Positions 20,690-32,454 of a stretch of 64,000 bases of DNA are shown piece after piece (position 1 is the stretch's first letter; every line of letters starts with the position of its first letter). Source of the DNA: Fomes fomentarius. Lineage: Eukaryota; Basidiomycota; Agaricomycetes; Polyporales; Polyporaceae. Where the stretch lies: the NCBI GenBank assembly GCA_022606135.1, contig JABYQN010000007.1, positions 2,294,001 through 2,358,000 on the forward strand, given 5' to 3'. Under the pieces are notes generated by a model. It was given only the letters and a program-made list of their open reading frames with translations, did not search any database and was not told the DNA's origin. The position numbers and the translations under genes are program-made.

Positions 20690-22292
20690 ATGGACTCCGA
20701 GTCGGATAACCTGTGGGCATCGAGCTCCAGCGAACAATCCCACGAGAACCTATGGTATGGGTCGAGCCCCGCCGACAGACCTAGAACATGGGCAGAGTCA
20801 CGCACCAATCGATCTAACTCTCGAGGATACCGGGGCAGCTATCGTGGTTCACGGGGAGGCTCGACTTCCTACCATCGCGATTACACCGAGGTATCCCTTC
20901 CCCCTGATCGCAACATTCCCGATGGCTTGCAGAGCACAGCCATTCGGACCATCTCCAAGCCTACCGTCAGCGCCTCGAGTGGTGGCCCTGTCAAACCAGA
21001 GAATGTCAAGTTCCTCGGGTCATACAACTGGGTCGAAGAGCCCAATCCTACGATGATCGTCCCAGGTACACACCGTCTTGCCAGAACGTTTCGACGCTTG
21101 GTGATGTCGCTGATTCACTCCCTGTTTGTTCTCAGGTTCTCCTCCGGTATGGCGCGACCGCCCATTCCCTTATCGCGTCTTCTTCGACTCGGGAGTACGC
21201 TTCGTCGACCAAAACGGCTACCGGATGGGTAACCAGTCGTGTCTCCTCCCGATCTTCCGCGCCGTAGACGTCATATACGAGGAAGATGCAGACACCTCGA
21301 TGGACTGGAGCGCGGTCGACTTCGTGACGGACCGCAACGGCCTCCGCAAGCTCATGCGATGGATTCAGCATAGCCCAGACAACCCTGAGGAGCAGCTGAA
21401 GGAATTCCGCATCGACCTGCAGCTAGGCGGGAAGAAGACGGTGCTGATGCACCGGTGGGAGAAACGCACGAGGGAGCTCTCGGACCGGCCGAGGTCGGGA
21501 TGCGGGATGAACTTCGAACATGCGAGTACGACGCCTGCAAAAGGGTGTAAGCGCGGCACCGGCCATCATCGCATTATTCAATATGTGCGTACAGTCATGA
21601 AATCATCTCTGTGTGTACCGTCGATGACCGTTGTGCTGCAGGATTTGGACGGATTGCGAATGGTCGTCCGCTTCGAAGTGGATGCATGCCTTCCTCCAGC
21701 AGAAAATGGGGCTTGCGAGTCTTCCGAGTCTTCCGAGTCTTCTGTAGGTGCCAAGTCGGCATCTGCGGATTCACTCGGTAACACCGTTCCCACCGAGATC
21801 GAGAGTCTAACGGACATCATGTCCAATCTCAACGTTACCTCCGAGAACGAAACATCTCCAGCACAGAGCAATGACATCACTGTCATCCGTGCAGGCTCCC
21901 AGATCCCACAATCGTCCATCGTCGAGCTCGTCACACGGTCTGTGAAGTACATCGACGAGTTCGACTGGCAGGAACAGTACCCCCAACTCCTGTTGTCATG
22001 GACTCCACATCTCTTCCTTGCAGTGCACGACCGCGGGACGTTCGAGAGAATGGTCAAGCACGAACTGGGCACGACTGAGCTGCGGCACATCGAGGCCAGC
22101 ACGCGGGTCCAGTCGTCGTTCCAGAAGCTCGTCGAGACGCTGAAGACCATCCAGGCGCTCGTGATGGAGCATGGAAGGCGCAGGAGGCTGAGTCTTGTGT
22201 GCCAGCCGGATGGTACGCTGAATGTCTTCGAGTGTACGAGCGAGCAGGGGTGCTTGCCGGACAGCGAGCTGGAGCGCTTCGGAGGAGTCTGA
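20690..22292 (+). CDS. Conserved fungal protein, function unknown
   Basis: Exons 20690-21065, 21136-21584, 21642-22292; 491 residues. The N-terminus is disordered and rich in Ser, Arg and Gly (NRSNSRGYRGSYRGSRGGST). The conserved core starts at TMIVPGSPPVWRDRPFPYRV and includes DSGVRFVDQNGYRM, EDADTSMDWSAVDFVTDRNG, VVRFEVDAC, and ends in a C-terminal helix-rich block (TRVQSSFQKLVETLKTIQAL). Proteins with this core are common in fungi and, from memory, are often auto-labelled geranylgeranyl pyrophosphate synthetase; no DDxxD prenyltransferase motif is present, so I do not adopt that name. The second intron (57 nt) is a multiple of three without a stop, so retention would add 19 residues. Confidence 0.8.
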
Positions 22293-22688
22293 TGATATGG
22301 CAAGGTCTTGTACAGGGGACGGGATCTCTGACCTATAACCACGGCTGTATCGCGAACATCGAAGGAGGTCAGAGTACACTTCTGGCTGGAGGATAGTTCT
22401 GAATGTGTAGATTCCTGTAGAAAGTGGACGTTCAAAGCTGTTTTGCGTAAACTAGCACAAGTGGAATAATAGTGATAAATGGCCATAGTCTTTCATACGT
22501 ATGGATCTGTGAGCGAGATAGGCTAGCAAGAGGCTGCAACAGGGCCAGCGCAGGGCAGTATGACCATTGGTGCAGAAGCTAGAAGGCGTAAGAGTCCAAG
22601 CGCCGGGATGACCTACAGAATCCGATAGCTGGTCATTTACGAAAGACGATGTGTGGAGATGACTTACATTGCAGAGAAGAGATTAGAG
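22293..22688. other. Convergent spacer, nothing seen
   Basis: About 400 nt between two convergent stop codons. No gene or repeat recognised. Confidence 0.5.
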
Positions 22689-24390
22689 TCACTGGGTGAC
22701 AATCCTCCAGGCAGGGGGTGCGGCTTGCCGCGCACGCTGAACCTGCTGGTGGCGCGCCATCTGGCAACTCCAAATTGTACTCCACAACTCTTTTACGTCC
22801 TGCGCTAGGCTCTTGCGTAACACAATTGACGGGATGGACAGATGGGGAAACAACCGGTCTATGGCCACTGCGCATGCAGCGATCTCGTCCCCCGCCAAGA
22901 AGCGAATCCAAAACGACCTAAGCTGATGGTCGAGGATGGGCAGCTGATCGATCTGCGTGAGAAGAGACTCGGGAATTACGAGGCCGGGGAGGTGGAGGGT
23001 ATGCAGCAGTGGGCAGTGTAACGCGAGGGTGAGGAAAGAGTCGAGCCCAGGAAAGGAGGGCGTGGCCTGGGTGTTGGCAAACGGTGCTCCTAATCTGGGA
23101 TGCATAGAATGCAATTCAAGTTCTTGTAGGTGTGGCCACGCTGCTGCGATGTTCAGTACATCTGCATCCAACACAGAGTACTGAGTCTCGGGGAAAGTGA
23201 GGGAGACATGAGCTATGGTGGGTATTGCGAACAGCGGCTTGATGACGCGCGAAATAGGGTGTATCCTCTGATTCCGTGGCAGAATCTCCTGTTCCTGCAC
23301 TGTGCACCGGATGCGTTGTAGCGCGGGGAACTGTCGAGCCCATGTGTCGCAACTATCCTTGAAGGAAAGAGTAGCGGGATAAACCTCTATCTCGAGCTCA
23401 GTGAGCTGCGGGGACGAGAAGAAGTCGTAGAAGTATACGCTGTTAGGATGGTCATTGATGACCAGCGAGCGAAGGCTGTGAAACCCCGAGAAAGAAGCCT
23501 CTGATGATCCGGGTATTGCAATAGTCTCAAAGGCTACCGATCTGAGGGCAGGCAGTGTGGAAAGGATACGGAACGTCTCGATGTCCGCTTCGTTGCGTCC
23601 AAGCACCACAGTGCACAACACCTCGAGTTTGGTGAGAGGAGACAATACCGACCCAGCGCGCAGGCCACCTATAGCAAAAACAAAACATTCTAGCTGAGGA
23701 GCCTTCTTGAACACCATGGAAAGCAACATCCGGAATGACGCTTCCCACTCGTGTTGAGATTCCGCAGGTAACTGCTCGGAAGCGGTGTTATCGATACTTG
23801 GAAAGACTGAGAGGTGCTGAATAGAGGGCGGAATGATGTGTATAATTTCGGTGGATTCCGGGGAGTCCCATCGAAAACCGAGATGACGCAGATCAGGGAG
23901 CAAAGGAGTTCCAGAGCTGAGAAGGGCAATGAAGGCCCAGGTGGCCGGGGTAATCCTCCTCTTGGGTCTCCGCCGAGGCAGGCCGAACATGAATAAGCCC
24001 AAGGATCGCACTTGAGAGGCGTAGAGTCTGAATCGATCCCATTCCTCTGAGGAAACATCGTCTGATAACATCTACCACAAGCATTTTTCATCAGCTCGCT
24101 GCGGGCCTAGTATCAATAACCATCCTTGTGAGGTAAGCACTCACGTATAAGTCTCCCAAACTTTGGCTCTCCCCAACCTTAATGAAAGACGACAGGAGGA
24201 AAAGGAGTGGGAAGAGGTCCTCGAGCCGCCGCCACAGGACCCGAATGGCAGGAGTGAAGAACAGCCTGCAGACTCGAGCAGAGCACGCCAACGCCCTGCG
24301 TTTGACCAAAAGGTGCAGATCGGCGGTTTCAGCTACATCGAAATGCTCAAATATGGCGTAGATTATGTCGTCGTTCAAAAAGTCAGGCAT
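22689..24390 (-). CDS. F-box-like / leucine-rich protein
   Basis: Exon 1 24145-24390, intron 24072-24144 (73 nt), exon 2 22689-24071; 542 residues. The N-terminus DDIIYAIFEHFDVAETADLH and LACSARVCRLFFTPAIRVLW, then RRLEDLFPLL, is the degenerate F-box typical of large agaricomycete families. The rest is a run of LRR-like segments (LQELELHSMHPRLGAPFANT, LTLALHCPLLHTLHLPGL). Such proteins are thought to pick substrates for SCF ubiquitin ligases; the substrate is unknown. The frame is open throughout and both splice sites are canonical. Confidence 0.82.
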
Positions 24391-24667
24391 GACTACGTTG
24401 TTGGTCTGTAAAGTACTGTCTAGAAATTTGCAGTGGTCGAGTGTCGCGCTGTCGCCCTTGGAAGATTATTCCGGAGTTTCTCCGAGCCTAGGTTCGAACC
24501 CCAGTCACGTCATGCAAGCAATTCACGTTATGGAGGCGAGTCTCCTCGCCCCACTCATTTCAAAAGATACAAAAGACGTAACGAGACATCGGCTACTGTA
24601 CATGATACAAGTTCGGAACGCAAGTTTTGGGTATCTTTCAAGTCCGACGTGCACACAAGTCCCAACT
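24391..24667. other. Short spacer with a tRNA-like B-box
   Basis: Holds GGTTCGAACCC at 24491-24501, preceded by TGGTCGAGTG (24436), which resembles internal promoter boxes of a tRNA-Ser gene. No matching acceptor stem or full cloverleaf can be drawn, so I do not call a tRNA. Confidence 0.4.
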
Positions 24668-26047
24668 TTAACCAGAAAGATGGTCCGAAACGAAATCATA
24701 ACGCACAACGTGAATGGGATCATCTTTTGACATAGAATGACGACCACCGAAAGCCTCTCGAAAGCTTCCATCGTCACAACCTGGTCCCAGCCCTACGGCG
24801 GTTGTTTCTGGTGTGACGACGAGACTGCTCGCAGGAGAGGACTCGTCCGAAGTCGTCGAGCTCGCGGTAGAACGGGACGAGAGACCCGGGCAGTCCGTGA
24901 CTGGCAGCGTGGGATGGCACGAGGCACGCATACTGAGCTCCGGTGCGCGGTCCGCGGACTTTGTGCCTAGCGACGATTCCTTCGGTCCCGGCGGGCCTGC
25001 AGGGCAGACCGAGCGTGCCATTCCGGAGTCGATGACGGAGTCGGGACGGCCCTGAGGGATTCCGAACGTCGATGGGACATCCTTTACATATTCGTTGACG
25101 ATGGTGAGCTCGTCCTCGTAGCGGAAGAATGTGTCTAGCTCGAGGACGGCTCGACGAAGGGCGGAGATGGAGATGCGGGAGAGGGGATTCAGGACGAAAG
25201 CTTGTCGGAGAATGTCGTTGGCCCCTTCAGATATCGGAAGAACCTCAAACAGGAAGTCGGGGTTCTCGATGAACTGAATGAAGCATGGGTCGTCGAGCGT
25301 CGCCCTTTCCCAAGGGTTGCGTCCACTAACCATGTTGACTAGGATGACGCCGAGGGCCCATACATCGCTGTAGGCCGTATAGTACGGCTTGAAGCCGGAC
25401 ATGCGCCCGATGCACTCTGAAATCCCCCGTTTAGTCACAACGTAATGAGAGAATCAAGTCTAGAACGTACCTGGACTCATGTAAGCCGCAGTGCCGCAAT
25501 AGAACTCTTGTATGAAGGGCTGGTTCGTCGCGAGACCGAAGTCGGCGAGGTACACCTCGGAGCGGTCCTGGCTGACGAGGATGTTTTCCGGCTTGAGATC
25601 GCGGTGGTATACCCCCGAGGCATGGCAGGCCATCACGGCGTCGACAAGAGATATGAATGCCTTGCGCAGGAGCGCGTCGTTGTCGACGTAAATCTGCCTG
25701 CATATTGGCTCGAAGAGGTCTCCACCCCTGCAGAAGTCCATGATGATGTAGAAGTAGTCGTCGTCCTCGTATGCGTCGTACACGGTGACGATGCTGGGGT
25801 GGTTGGAGACTCGCCTGTGCAGAGTTATCTCCCTCCGTGCGGCAGCGATCTCAGCGGGCCTTCGACCCGCCTTGCGAATCATCTTCACGGCGCGAGATGG
25901 GAAGGGTGTCTTGTGGGGAGAGCGGGTATCAATGGCATGGTATACAACACCGTAGGTGCCAGAGCCGAGCATGCGGATGAGCTGATAGCGTTCATCCACC
26001 ATACAGCCTGTGTAGTCGGGCATAGTGGAAGCAGCAGAGGAGGCCAT
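24668..26047 (-). CDS. Ser/Thr protein kinase, paralogue of 17263-18515
   Basis: Exons 25471-26047 and 24668-25416, intron 54 nt; 441 residues. Start chosen at 26047, where CGCCATGG is a strong context; an in-frame ATG at 26113 would add 22 residues. Landmarks: GSGTYGVVYHA, AVKMIRK, RREITLHRR, CRGGDLFEPI, YHRDLKPENIL, LADFGLA, CGTAAYMSPEC, SDVWALGVILVNMVSGRNPW. The 150-residue Ser/Pro/Thr-rich tail (GLSSRSTASSTTSDESSPAS) is likely unstructured. The catalytic residues are complete. It shares intron position and promoter layout with its paralogue. Confidence 0.88.
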
Positions 26048-26134
26048 GGCGAAGGGTAATGATACAGAGGAAGGCGTAAGAGTGTGATAGATGTCGTTAA
26101 TTGTCGTGAACAAGACCGGTCAAAAGGAGATTGC

Positions 26135-26190
26135 GTTCTCCAGGAACGCCACGAATGGAGGGGATGGATCAACAACGTGCCCGTTATATA
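26135..26190 (-). promoter_or_regulatory. Kinase promoter: TATA box and shared GTTCCTGGAGAAC word
   Basis: Minus-strand TATATA at 26185-26190 and GTTCCTGGAGAAC at 26135-26147, 38 nt apart, 88 nt upstream of the chosen start. Same arrangement as at 18583-18646. Confidence 0.5.
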
Positions 26191-27291
26191 TGCTCGAGGA
26201 TAATTCCGAGCAGTCCGCCCGAGCAGCTTGCGCTCTCTACCGCCCAGCGGATGTGCATCCCACGTCCGTGTGTAAGAAGTCTCGGATCCCGAGGACTTGC
26301 GAGTCCATCTTCCGAGCGTTAATTCGCTAGAAATTCGACACAGCCGCCGCTTCTGCTATGCTCCGCGGCCATTTGTCTCTCGTAACATAACATACACCAT
26401 TTCTAGTTGTGTATGGCTATGGATCCTGCTCGATGAAGAGCAATATAGGAGATGAAGGTAGATACCCATCGGTCCCTGTAACTCAGGCTCCTCACTTAGC
26501 CTCAATATGAACCTTAGCAAATGAGCGTCCACCTTCATGTACCGCACATACAGGGCACTAAAACAGGTCTCACAGCGCAATGACGACGCCGTCTTCATTC
26601 TCGCTCTTCACACTGATGCAAAAGAGCGAGATGTCGGCGGCGTGCCACGCGATGTCACGGCGAAGATCCCGCGCACCAATCACTGGCCAAGATCGCGACG
26701 GAGGAAGCCGTCAAGGAGATCTTAACCAGAATGGGTGGATTCAAGTCTCGCACTCATTCCGCCGTCTTATTACGGGGCCGTTATTCGATATTCGGAATTC
26801 CTGAGAAACCCGAGAACTCCGCAGGGCGGAGATGATGTCCCGTCATGCCTTCGACGGACGCGGCTGCAGCCTTGGGGCAGGCGTCCAACGCCCAAGACAG
26901 GCGAGTCGGGTGCGATAGACGGTGGATCGTAGGTGAGGTTTCGAAGCTGTAGACCAGGCAACCAGTCAGAAGCAGAGGACCCGCTCGCTGGTGGCATCTT
27001 CCCGAAGTCTAGCAGGCGTGCGAAGTCATTCATATATCTCGGGTAGATCTCAGATTTAGCTCACAGACGGAATACATGGAAGACAAAATTAACCATACTT
27101 ATACGCACCTTGTTCTCGGCGACAGGATCGTTCCGGATCTCCTCCGTCCCCCGGAACGAGGCATCCCTTCCGTGCGCGATACGCTCATTGACCCATCCCA
27201 ACATGCATGCAACTCGACGCAAGGCAGCCCGGAGGCCCGGGAAGAGGGAAATTCGAGTTCTCGTTGCGTACACGATCTGAATCGAGAGTAC
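26191..27291. other. Intergenic, no supported gene
   Basis: Kinase upstream flank and WD-repeat gene 3' flank. Frames of up to 87 codons overlap on both strands; none has a recognisable motif. Confidence 0.5.
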
Positions 27292-30200
27292 TCATGTACT
27301 GAAGGTCAAGGTGGTGTCTTGTATCTTTAGCCTGACGTTCCTATCAGCGGTCCACTCGAATTGGACATGAGCCAAAGTGGCTTCTAGGGGCATATGTGCT
27401 TCCATGCCAGGCCTTAGTAGATAGTAGCGGTCGAACGGCGGAGCGTTTACGTACCAGCGTCACCGATGTTGAAATTCAGAGTCTTGAAGGGCTCGGAGCC
27501 GCTATGTCCCTGCCGTGGAGGCGCACCAGGCATGAAGAAACTCGTGAAGCTCGAACCCACTTTCCAGACGAGCACGTCCGACTCCTCAAGTGATACAGTG
27601 ACCAGTCGACGCCCGTCCGGAGAGAAGCTACATGCCGTCGTTCTCTTCTTGTGCCCTTCGAGGACGTATAGGCGCGTGGCGGTCTTTAGGTCATACATGA
27701 CCACGGCGCCTTCGCTCGTCCCAACCGCAAGCCGTTGAGACCCCATGTGGAAGTCCACGGTCGGGAACCTGTTCGAAAACAGCTCGATGAGATCTGGTGT
27801 CTGGACCACAACTACAATGACGCACGTCCGGACGATATGGCTCAAGATCTCGGTTGCCGAGTCTAGAACGGCCTCTCTGGTAGCGTTCGAGTTCGGGTCC
27901 AAAGACTTGACAATGGCCTCGACCAGCCTAGGCAGATTGCTGTACAGGACCAACGGCTTCTTTCTGATCAAGAAGATGACCAGCTGCATCACGGACTTGC
28001 GGTGCTGCACGCTCCGCGGATGCAGAATGTCTATAGCCAATGTCGTCATGAACAGCGGGGTATTGCTGGCGGCGATCTGGAGGACTGCCGTGCGTGCCTG
28101 ATGGCCAATGTTGGGGACCGAGATCGCTTCCTTTTTCGTGGTCGTGGCCAGATTGCACAAGGCGCGAAGCATCTCGACCGCATCTACATATTGCTGCCAC
28201 ACTTGGAAGCCGCGCGAACATAGGTCGATCGCGAGCGAGCGGTGCGGCGAGGTTTCATCATGTAGGTAGGCCGCGACTGACTTCGCGATGTCGGTCAGCG
28301 TGCTGGAGTCGAGATTGGTGAGCGTGAACCGATCTTCGACATAATGAAATTCCAGACCTTGTGGGGAGTAAGCTATACTTGTCCACCGCAATGAACCCGC
28401 AAATACACATCGCCAACGCGCTCTGAGTCCAGTCTCTCTCCCGTTCCGGTTTGAGTGCGGGCACTGGAAGATGGTAGGCTAGTGTGAGAAAGGCGTCTCC
28501 GGCATGCCGACGGCGCACTCACGATGTTCCTGCCAACGCTCCACGATCTCTGCGGTCTTCTGGGCGGATAACCTCGCAACGCCCGCGTCGAACAGCAATC
28601 GGGCTGCATAGCGTACGTCGGCAGCTGTCCCAAAGGTGGTTAGACCCGGAGTGTGGTGACAATGTGTCGTGTTACTCACACCGCGTGTGTAGCAGGTAGT
28701 GCCCGAGGCGTGGTAGGCTAGGAGGTTGGTACGCCTCGTGTACGAGTTGCCCAATAGACACGGCGTAGAACGTCATGACTGTGTTCGCGTCCTGAACGAG
28801 ATCTAGGCCGGAGTTAGCAAGGTTCAAGTGTAGACGCTGTGGGCATACCCTCGAACTGCGTGAGGTACTGTAGGAGAGACAGGATGGCTAGAGCGCGATC
28901 GGCGGAGGCCTCGGACGAAATCGTCCAAGCACTCGAAGGAGATGGCTGTGGGAGCAGCGAGAAGGCGAATCCCGCGCTGTCGTAATAAACGAATGAGCCT
29001 CATACAGGTGGAAAACGCTAGGCGTCCTACTTTGTCATCCCAACGGAGCAGGGGCACGGAGAGATGGACAAGGCTTCCATGCAGATACTGTCGATACCTT
29101 CGCTGACCCCGAAGGTTAACAGCATCGACAGCAGTGCGCGAGTGCATTCCAGTTTCGCCTTCGGGCTGAGCCCCGGAACGTTCGTCCCCGCAAGTGCGGC
29201 GCTGGACGAGAATTGGCGCAATAGCGTCGAAACATCAATGAACAGAGTTGATGCTAGCAGAGAGCCGCAATTAGTCACCTGGAATGAACTACAGAGGCAC
29301 ATTGAACACACCGGCATCAGGAGAAATATGGGTGGAAGTGAAGAGGACCTTCCTGTTCTCAGGTTCTCCGCCGATGACCCTGCCCGAGACATGAGCATAT
29401 GGACCTCTTTGTGAGCAAAAACATACCGACCATTGGAACCATGCACCTTGCCGTACAAGCTCTTCAGCTTTCTCATTGCTCAAGGACCGCCAGAACTCTC
29501 TTGTGCGGGTATCCCATAATCGTGACCGGCCATCACCATAGATAAGGAGCAAGTTATCCTCTCCAAGGCATACCCGCGTCAAAGGGGCAGCGGAAGCAGG
29601 CACAAGGTACACACTGCGGAGTGATAGTGCTCAGTAAACACGATCGCGCGCGGAGTCACTCAAGTGTGAAGGCGAGCGTACAACTGATAGCCATCAATGG
29701 CAATGACTGCGATAGTGCCATCTTGGGATATACACAGCGCGCACCCATGCAATCGGCCGACCTTCTCGTCCTCAAGCGAGATGACGCGGGCTAAGGGGGT
29801 GGTGAACAGTGTCCACCTCGCACAGAGCTTCAGTGTGCTAGAGGGGGTTTCAGAACGCCGTCGTCAGGGAACCGAAGCGACGTGACGCATACTAGCTAAA
29901 TTGACGTACTCGTGTGACCATACAGCGATTGTCCCGTCATCTGCTCCTCCAATGAGTGCACGTTCTCCGGTCCGATGATTCTTCACGACCTCCATGGAAA
30001 CGATCGCTCCCGGGAGCGGCATGTCTGATTTCTGTGACGAGTCGGATGAATGTCGCGCTAATTCGAAGAGCGTCGTGCGAGAGAGAAGGCCGTCCGCTAT
30101 ATATGAACAGCGGTCAATTGCCATACATAAGGAATGGAGACACGCACGCACCATAGCCTATGATGATCGAGTCGAGCTCATGAGGGAGCATGGATGATAT

Positions 30201-32454
30201 TCGCGTCTCAGACTCTGTAGATACCTCTTTGCGCGCTTTCCAAAGCGTACGGGTCTTTGCACTCGAATCGCTAATTGCAGGGTCCAGTGATGTGTAGTGT
30301 ACTCTGCGACGGCCATGCTTTACATGTGTGGACACGACATGCCCTCCAGGTACTAGAGCAGCAATGTCCCCAGCTGTGAAGGGAATCGTTTGAGCTAGCT
30401 GGGTTCTGTGAAACACCGTGAGCGTCGATTTGCGGAGGATAGCCATGTCACATACTGCAAATTACTTCCTTGTTCCTTCTCTGCGATCGATGAGACATGA
30501 TAGAGTTCAACACGATCCTGCAGCTGATGAGCGTTATTGGGTGAAACAGAAATGGAAAGCATACAGAGAACAACACGGAGATTGATTCGTGATCAATCCA
30601 CTTCACATCTTGGATGGTAGAGGTACGTGTTTCCGATGATTTCTTGAGAGTGCTCCCCGTCCATGGCAAGACCTGCTGGCTATCAGTCCGAGTGAACGTC
30701 GACCCATTCTGAACCACATACCAACATTTCCATGGAGGACCATGCACAAAGACGTACATCATCTGCAACGCCCTGAGCACGGAGGCCGATCACAGGCGAG
30801 GGTAGACCTATATCGCCGTTGTCTACCTCGTCTTCAATCTCGATTCGCTCGACGGCAGCATCTTTGACTGTGTCCGGAATGTGATCTGTCGAGAGGGATT
30901 TCAGGACTTTGAATGGGTTCGGAAGAGGTAGGTGTGTGGATGAGTGCGAGTCGGGTAGGTCCGGAGGTGAGGGAGGCAGCGCGTCGTTCACCCTAAGGGA
31001 ACGGGAGATCAGGCGGCCAGATGAATTAGCATAGAAGAGCGTTAGAACGTCTGGGCCGTTGAATGAGCACACGCATGCCGCAAGATCAGAAGTGACACAT
31101 ACGGTCTTCACTAGCACGAAGCCCAATTGAGTTCACGGGTGCTTCAAGCGACCATTGGCCCAAGTACTCAAGCTCATTCTCGCCCGTTTGTGCACCCGTA
31201 CCAATGCGTAGCTCGTAGGCAACCACAAGTGACTGATAATCAGAGTCAGACCCAGCGTCATTAAATTGGCCGACAGGAAAGAATTCATCAGGCGAGGCAC
31301 AAGCAAAGAGTAATATTGACTGTGATAGTGGTACAATGTGATCGTGGTAGTGATCAGCGAGGTGAAGCTATCGAGGGCAATGCGGCGCACCTCTTCGGAT
31401 GCAGCCACGAGTAATGTTCGCCATACCCACAGCATAGATGGTGCGGCCTGAGGTTTGCTACCTGACGCGCCTCGTTCCAAGCTAGGCGCTATGACAACAG
31501 ACACTAGACAGGCTCCGTCTGTGGTGGAATGAACCGATAGCCCCCTAACGATTGATATGTTAGCGAGTTCTCCACATGTTATAACCACAAAGCTACCGAC
31601 CCAGCTTCGTTGAGGCAAGTGATATAACGACCACCTTCGTGAACCTTGATTGATGACACAGGACGACGAGCGCTGGAATGCGGAGGGAACGCATGACATA
31701 GAAGGGTCGGATAATGAGATAAACCAAGATCGAGAGGACGGTCAGGCGCGTAAGTGGGAGAGGGAGGCGTAGAAGTTAGTAAGGAGAGTGTTGAAGGGGA
31801 AGGAGAATGGGCTGCGGAGAGATAGCTTCGGGTGTCATCCTTGCGTAGACTACTCCCGGGATAGGACGTAGTTTGCGTGGCGGTGATCTTCTCGGAAACA
31901 GGGTCAGAGCGCGTCCGTGATGTAGAAGCATGCCTCTCCCTATGGCCCTTGCCCTTGAGCATTCCCCTCAGCCTCTCCTGTTCATCGTCGAAATCGACGT
32001 AGTTCTTTGGAGCTTCCGCTTGTTCCGTAGAAACAGAGGACACGATGCGAGAGCGGGTGACATGGAAGGGGGAAAGAGCGCTTTTGGTCGAGGATGGAGA
32101 CGCAGACCGCGAGGATGGACGTCCGAGACCGATATGGCGCCGAGCAGTCGTGGTTGGGCTCAAAGGCTCAGCTGATGCATTCGCTGGAGACTGGACAGAC
32201 GATGCATTGGCGCGTCCCGTGGGCCGTAGGATGTAGATCGAGCCGTCATTACAGCCAACAGCGAGCCCTTGTGGGGCAAGACTAGGAATGGCATCCTCTG
32301 ACGTTAATTCTGTCCTCCAGGATATGATGGCGGACGCCGAAGCAAGAGAGAGACTTTGCTCGATGAGTTCGACGTTCGCTTTCCCTTTGCCGCGGCTTGT
32401 TTGAGGAACGGTGAGCGGAACAGTAAGCGCAGACTGGTCCAGCTTTGCAGACAT
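27292..32454 (-). CDS. WD-repeat protein, WDR7 / rabconnectin-3 beta-like
   Basis: Large multi-exon gene. The start at 32454 gives MSAKLDQSALTVPL. Exons 31586-32454, 31391-31544 and one starting at 31319 join in phase; many more follow, and the last runs to the TGA at 27292 (EATLAHVQFEWTADRNVRLK...). The first exon has a WD blade (GLAVGCNDGSIYILRP), then a long Ser/Pro linker, then EGGRYITCLNEAGSVALW. Middle: IGGADDGTIAVWSHE. The C-terminal part is helical-repeat-like (SVPNIGHQARTAVLQIAASN, QLVIFLIRKKPLVLYSNLPR), followed by two last WD blades (AVGTSEGAVVMYDLKTATRL, LEGHKKRTTACSFSPDGRRL). This order matches WDR7, the partner of rabconnectin-3A (RAVE-like) that regulates V-ATPase assembly. One junction near 31110-31145 could not be resolved with a normal intron. 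Confidence 0.8.

Noticed and set aside
20690..22292. Naming the gene geranylgeranyl pyrophosphate synthetase
   Set aside because: That label circulates for this fungal family, but no DDxxD motif or prenyltransferase fold signature is visible.
24420..24515. tRNA-Ser-like A and B boxes
   Set aside because: GGTTCGAACCC and TGGTCGAGTG are present, but no acceptor stem pairs and the A box is one base short; no cloverleaf can be drawn.
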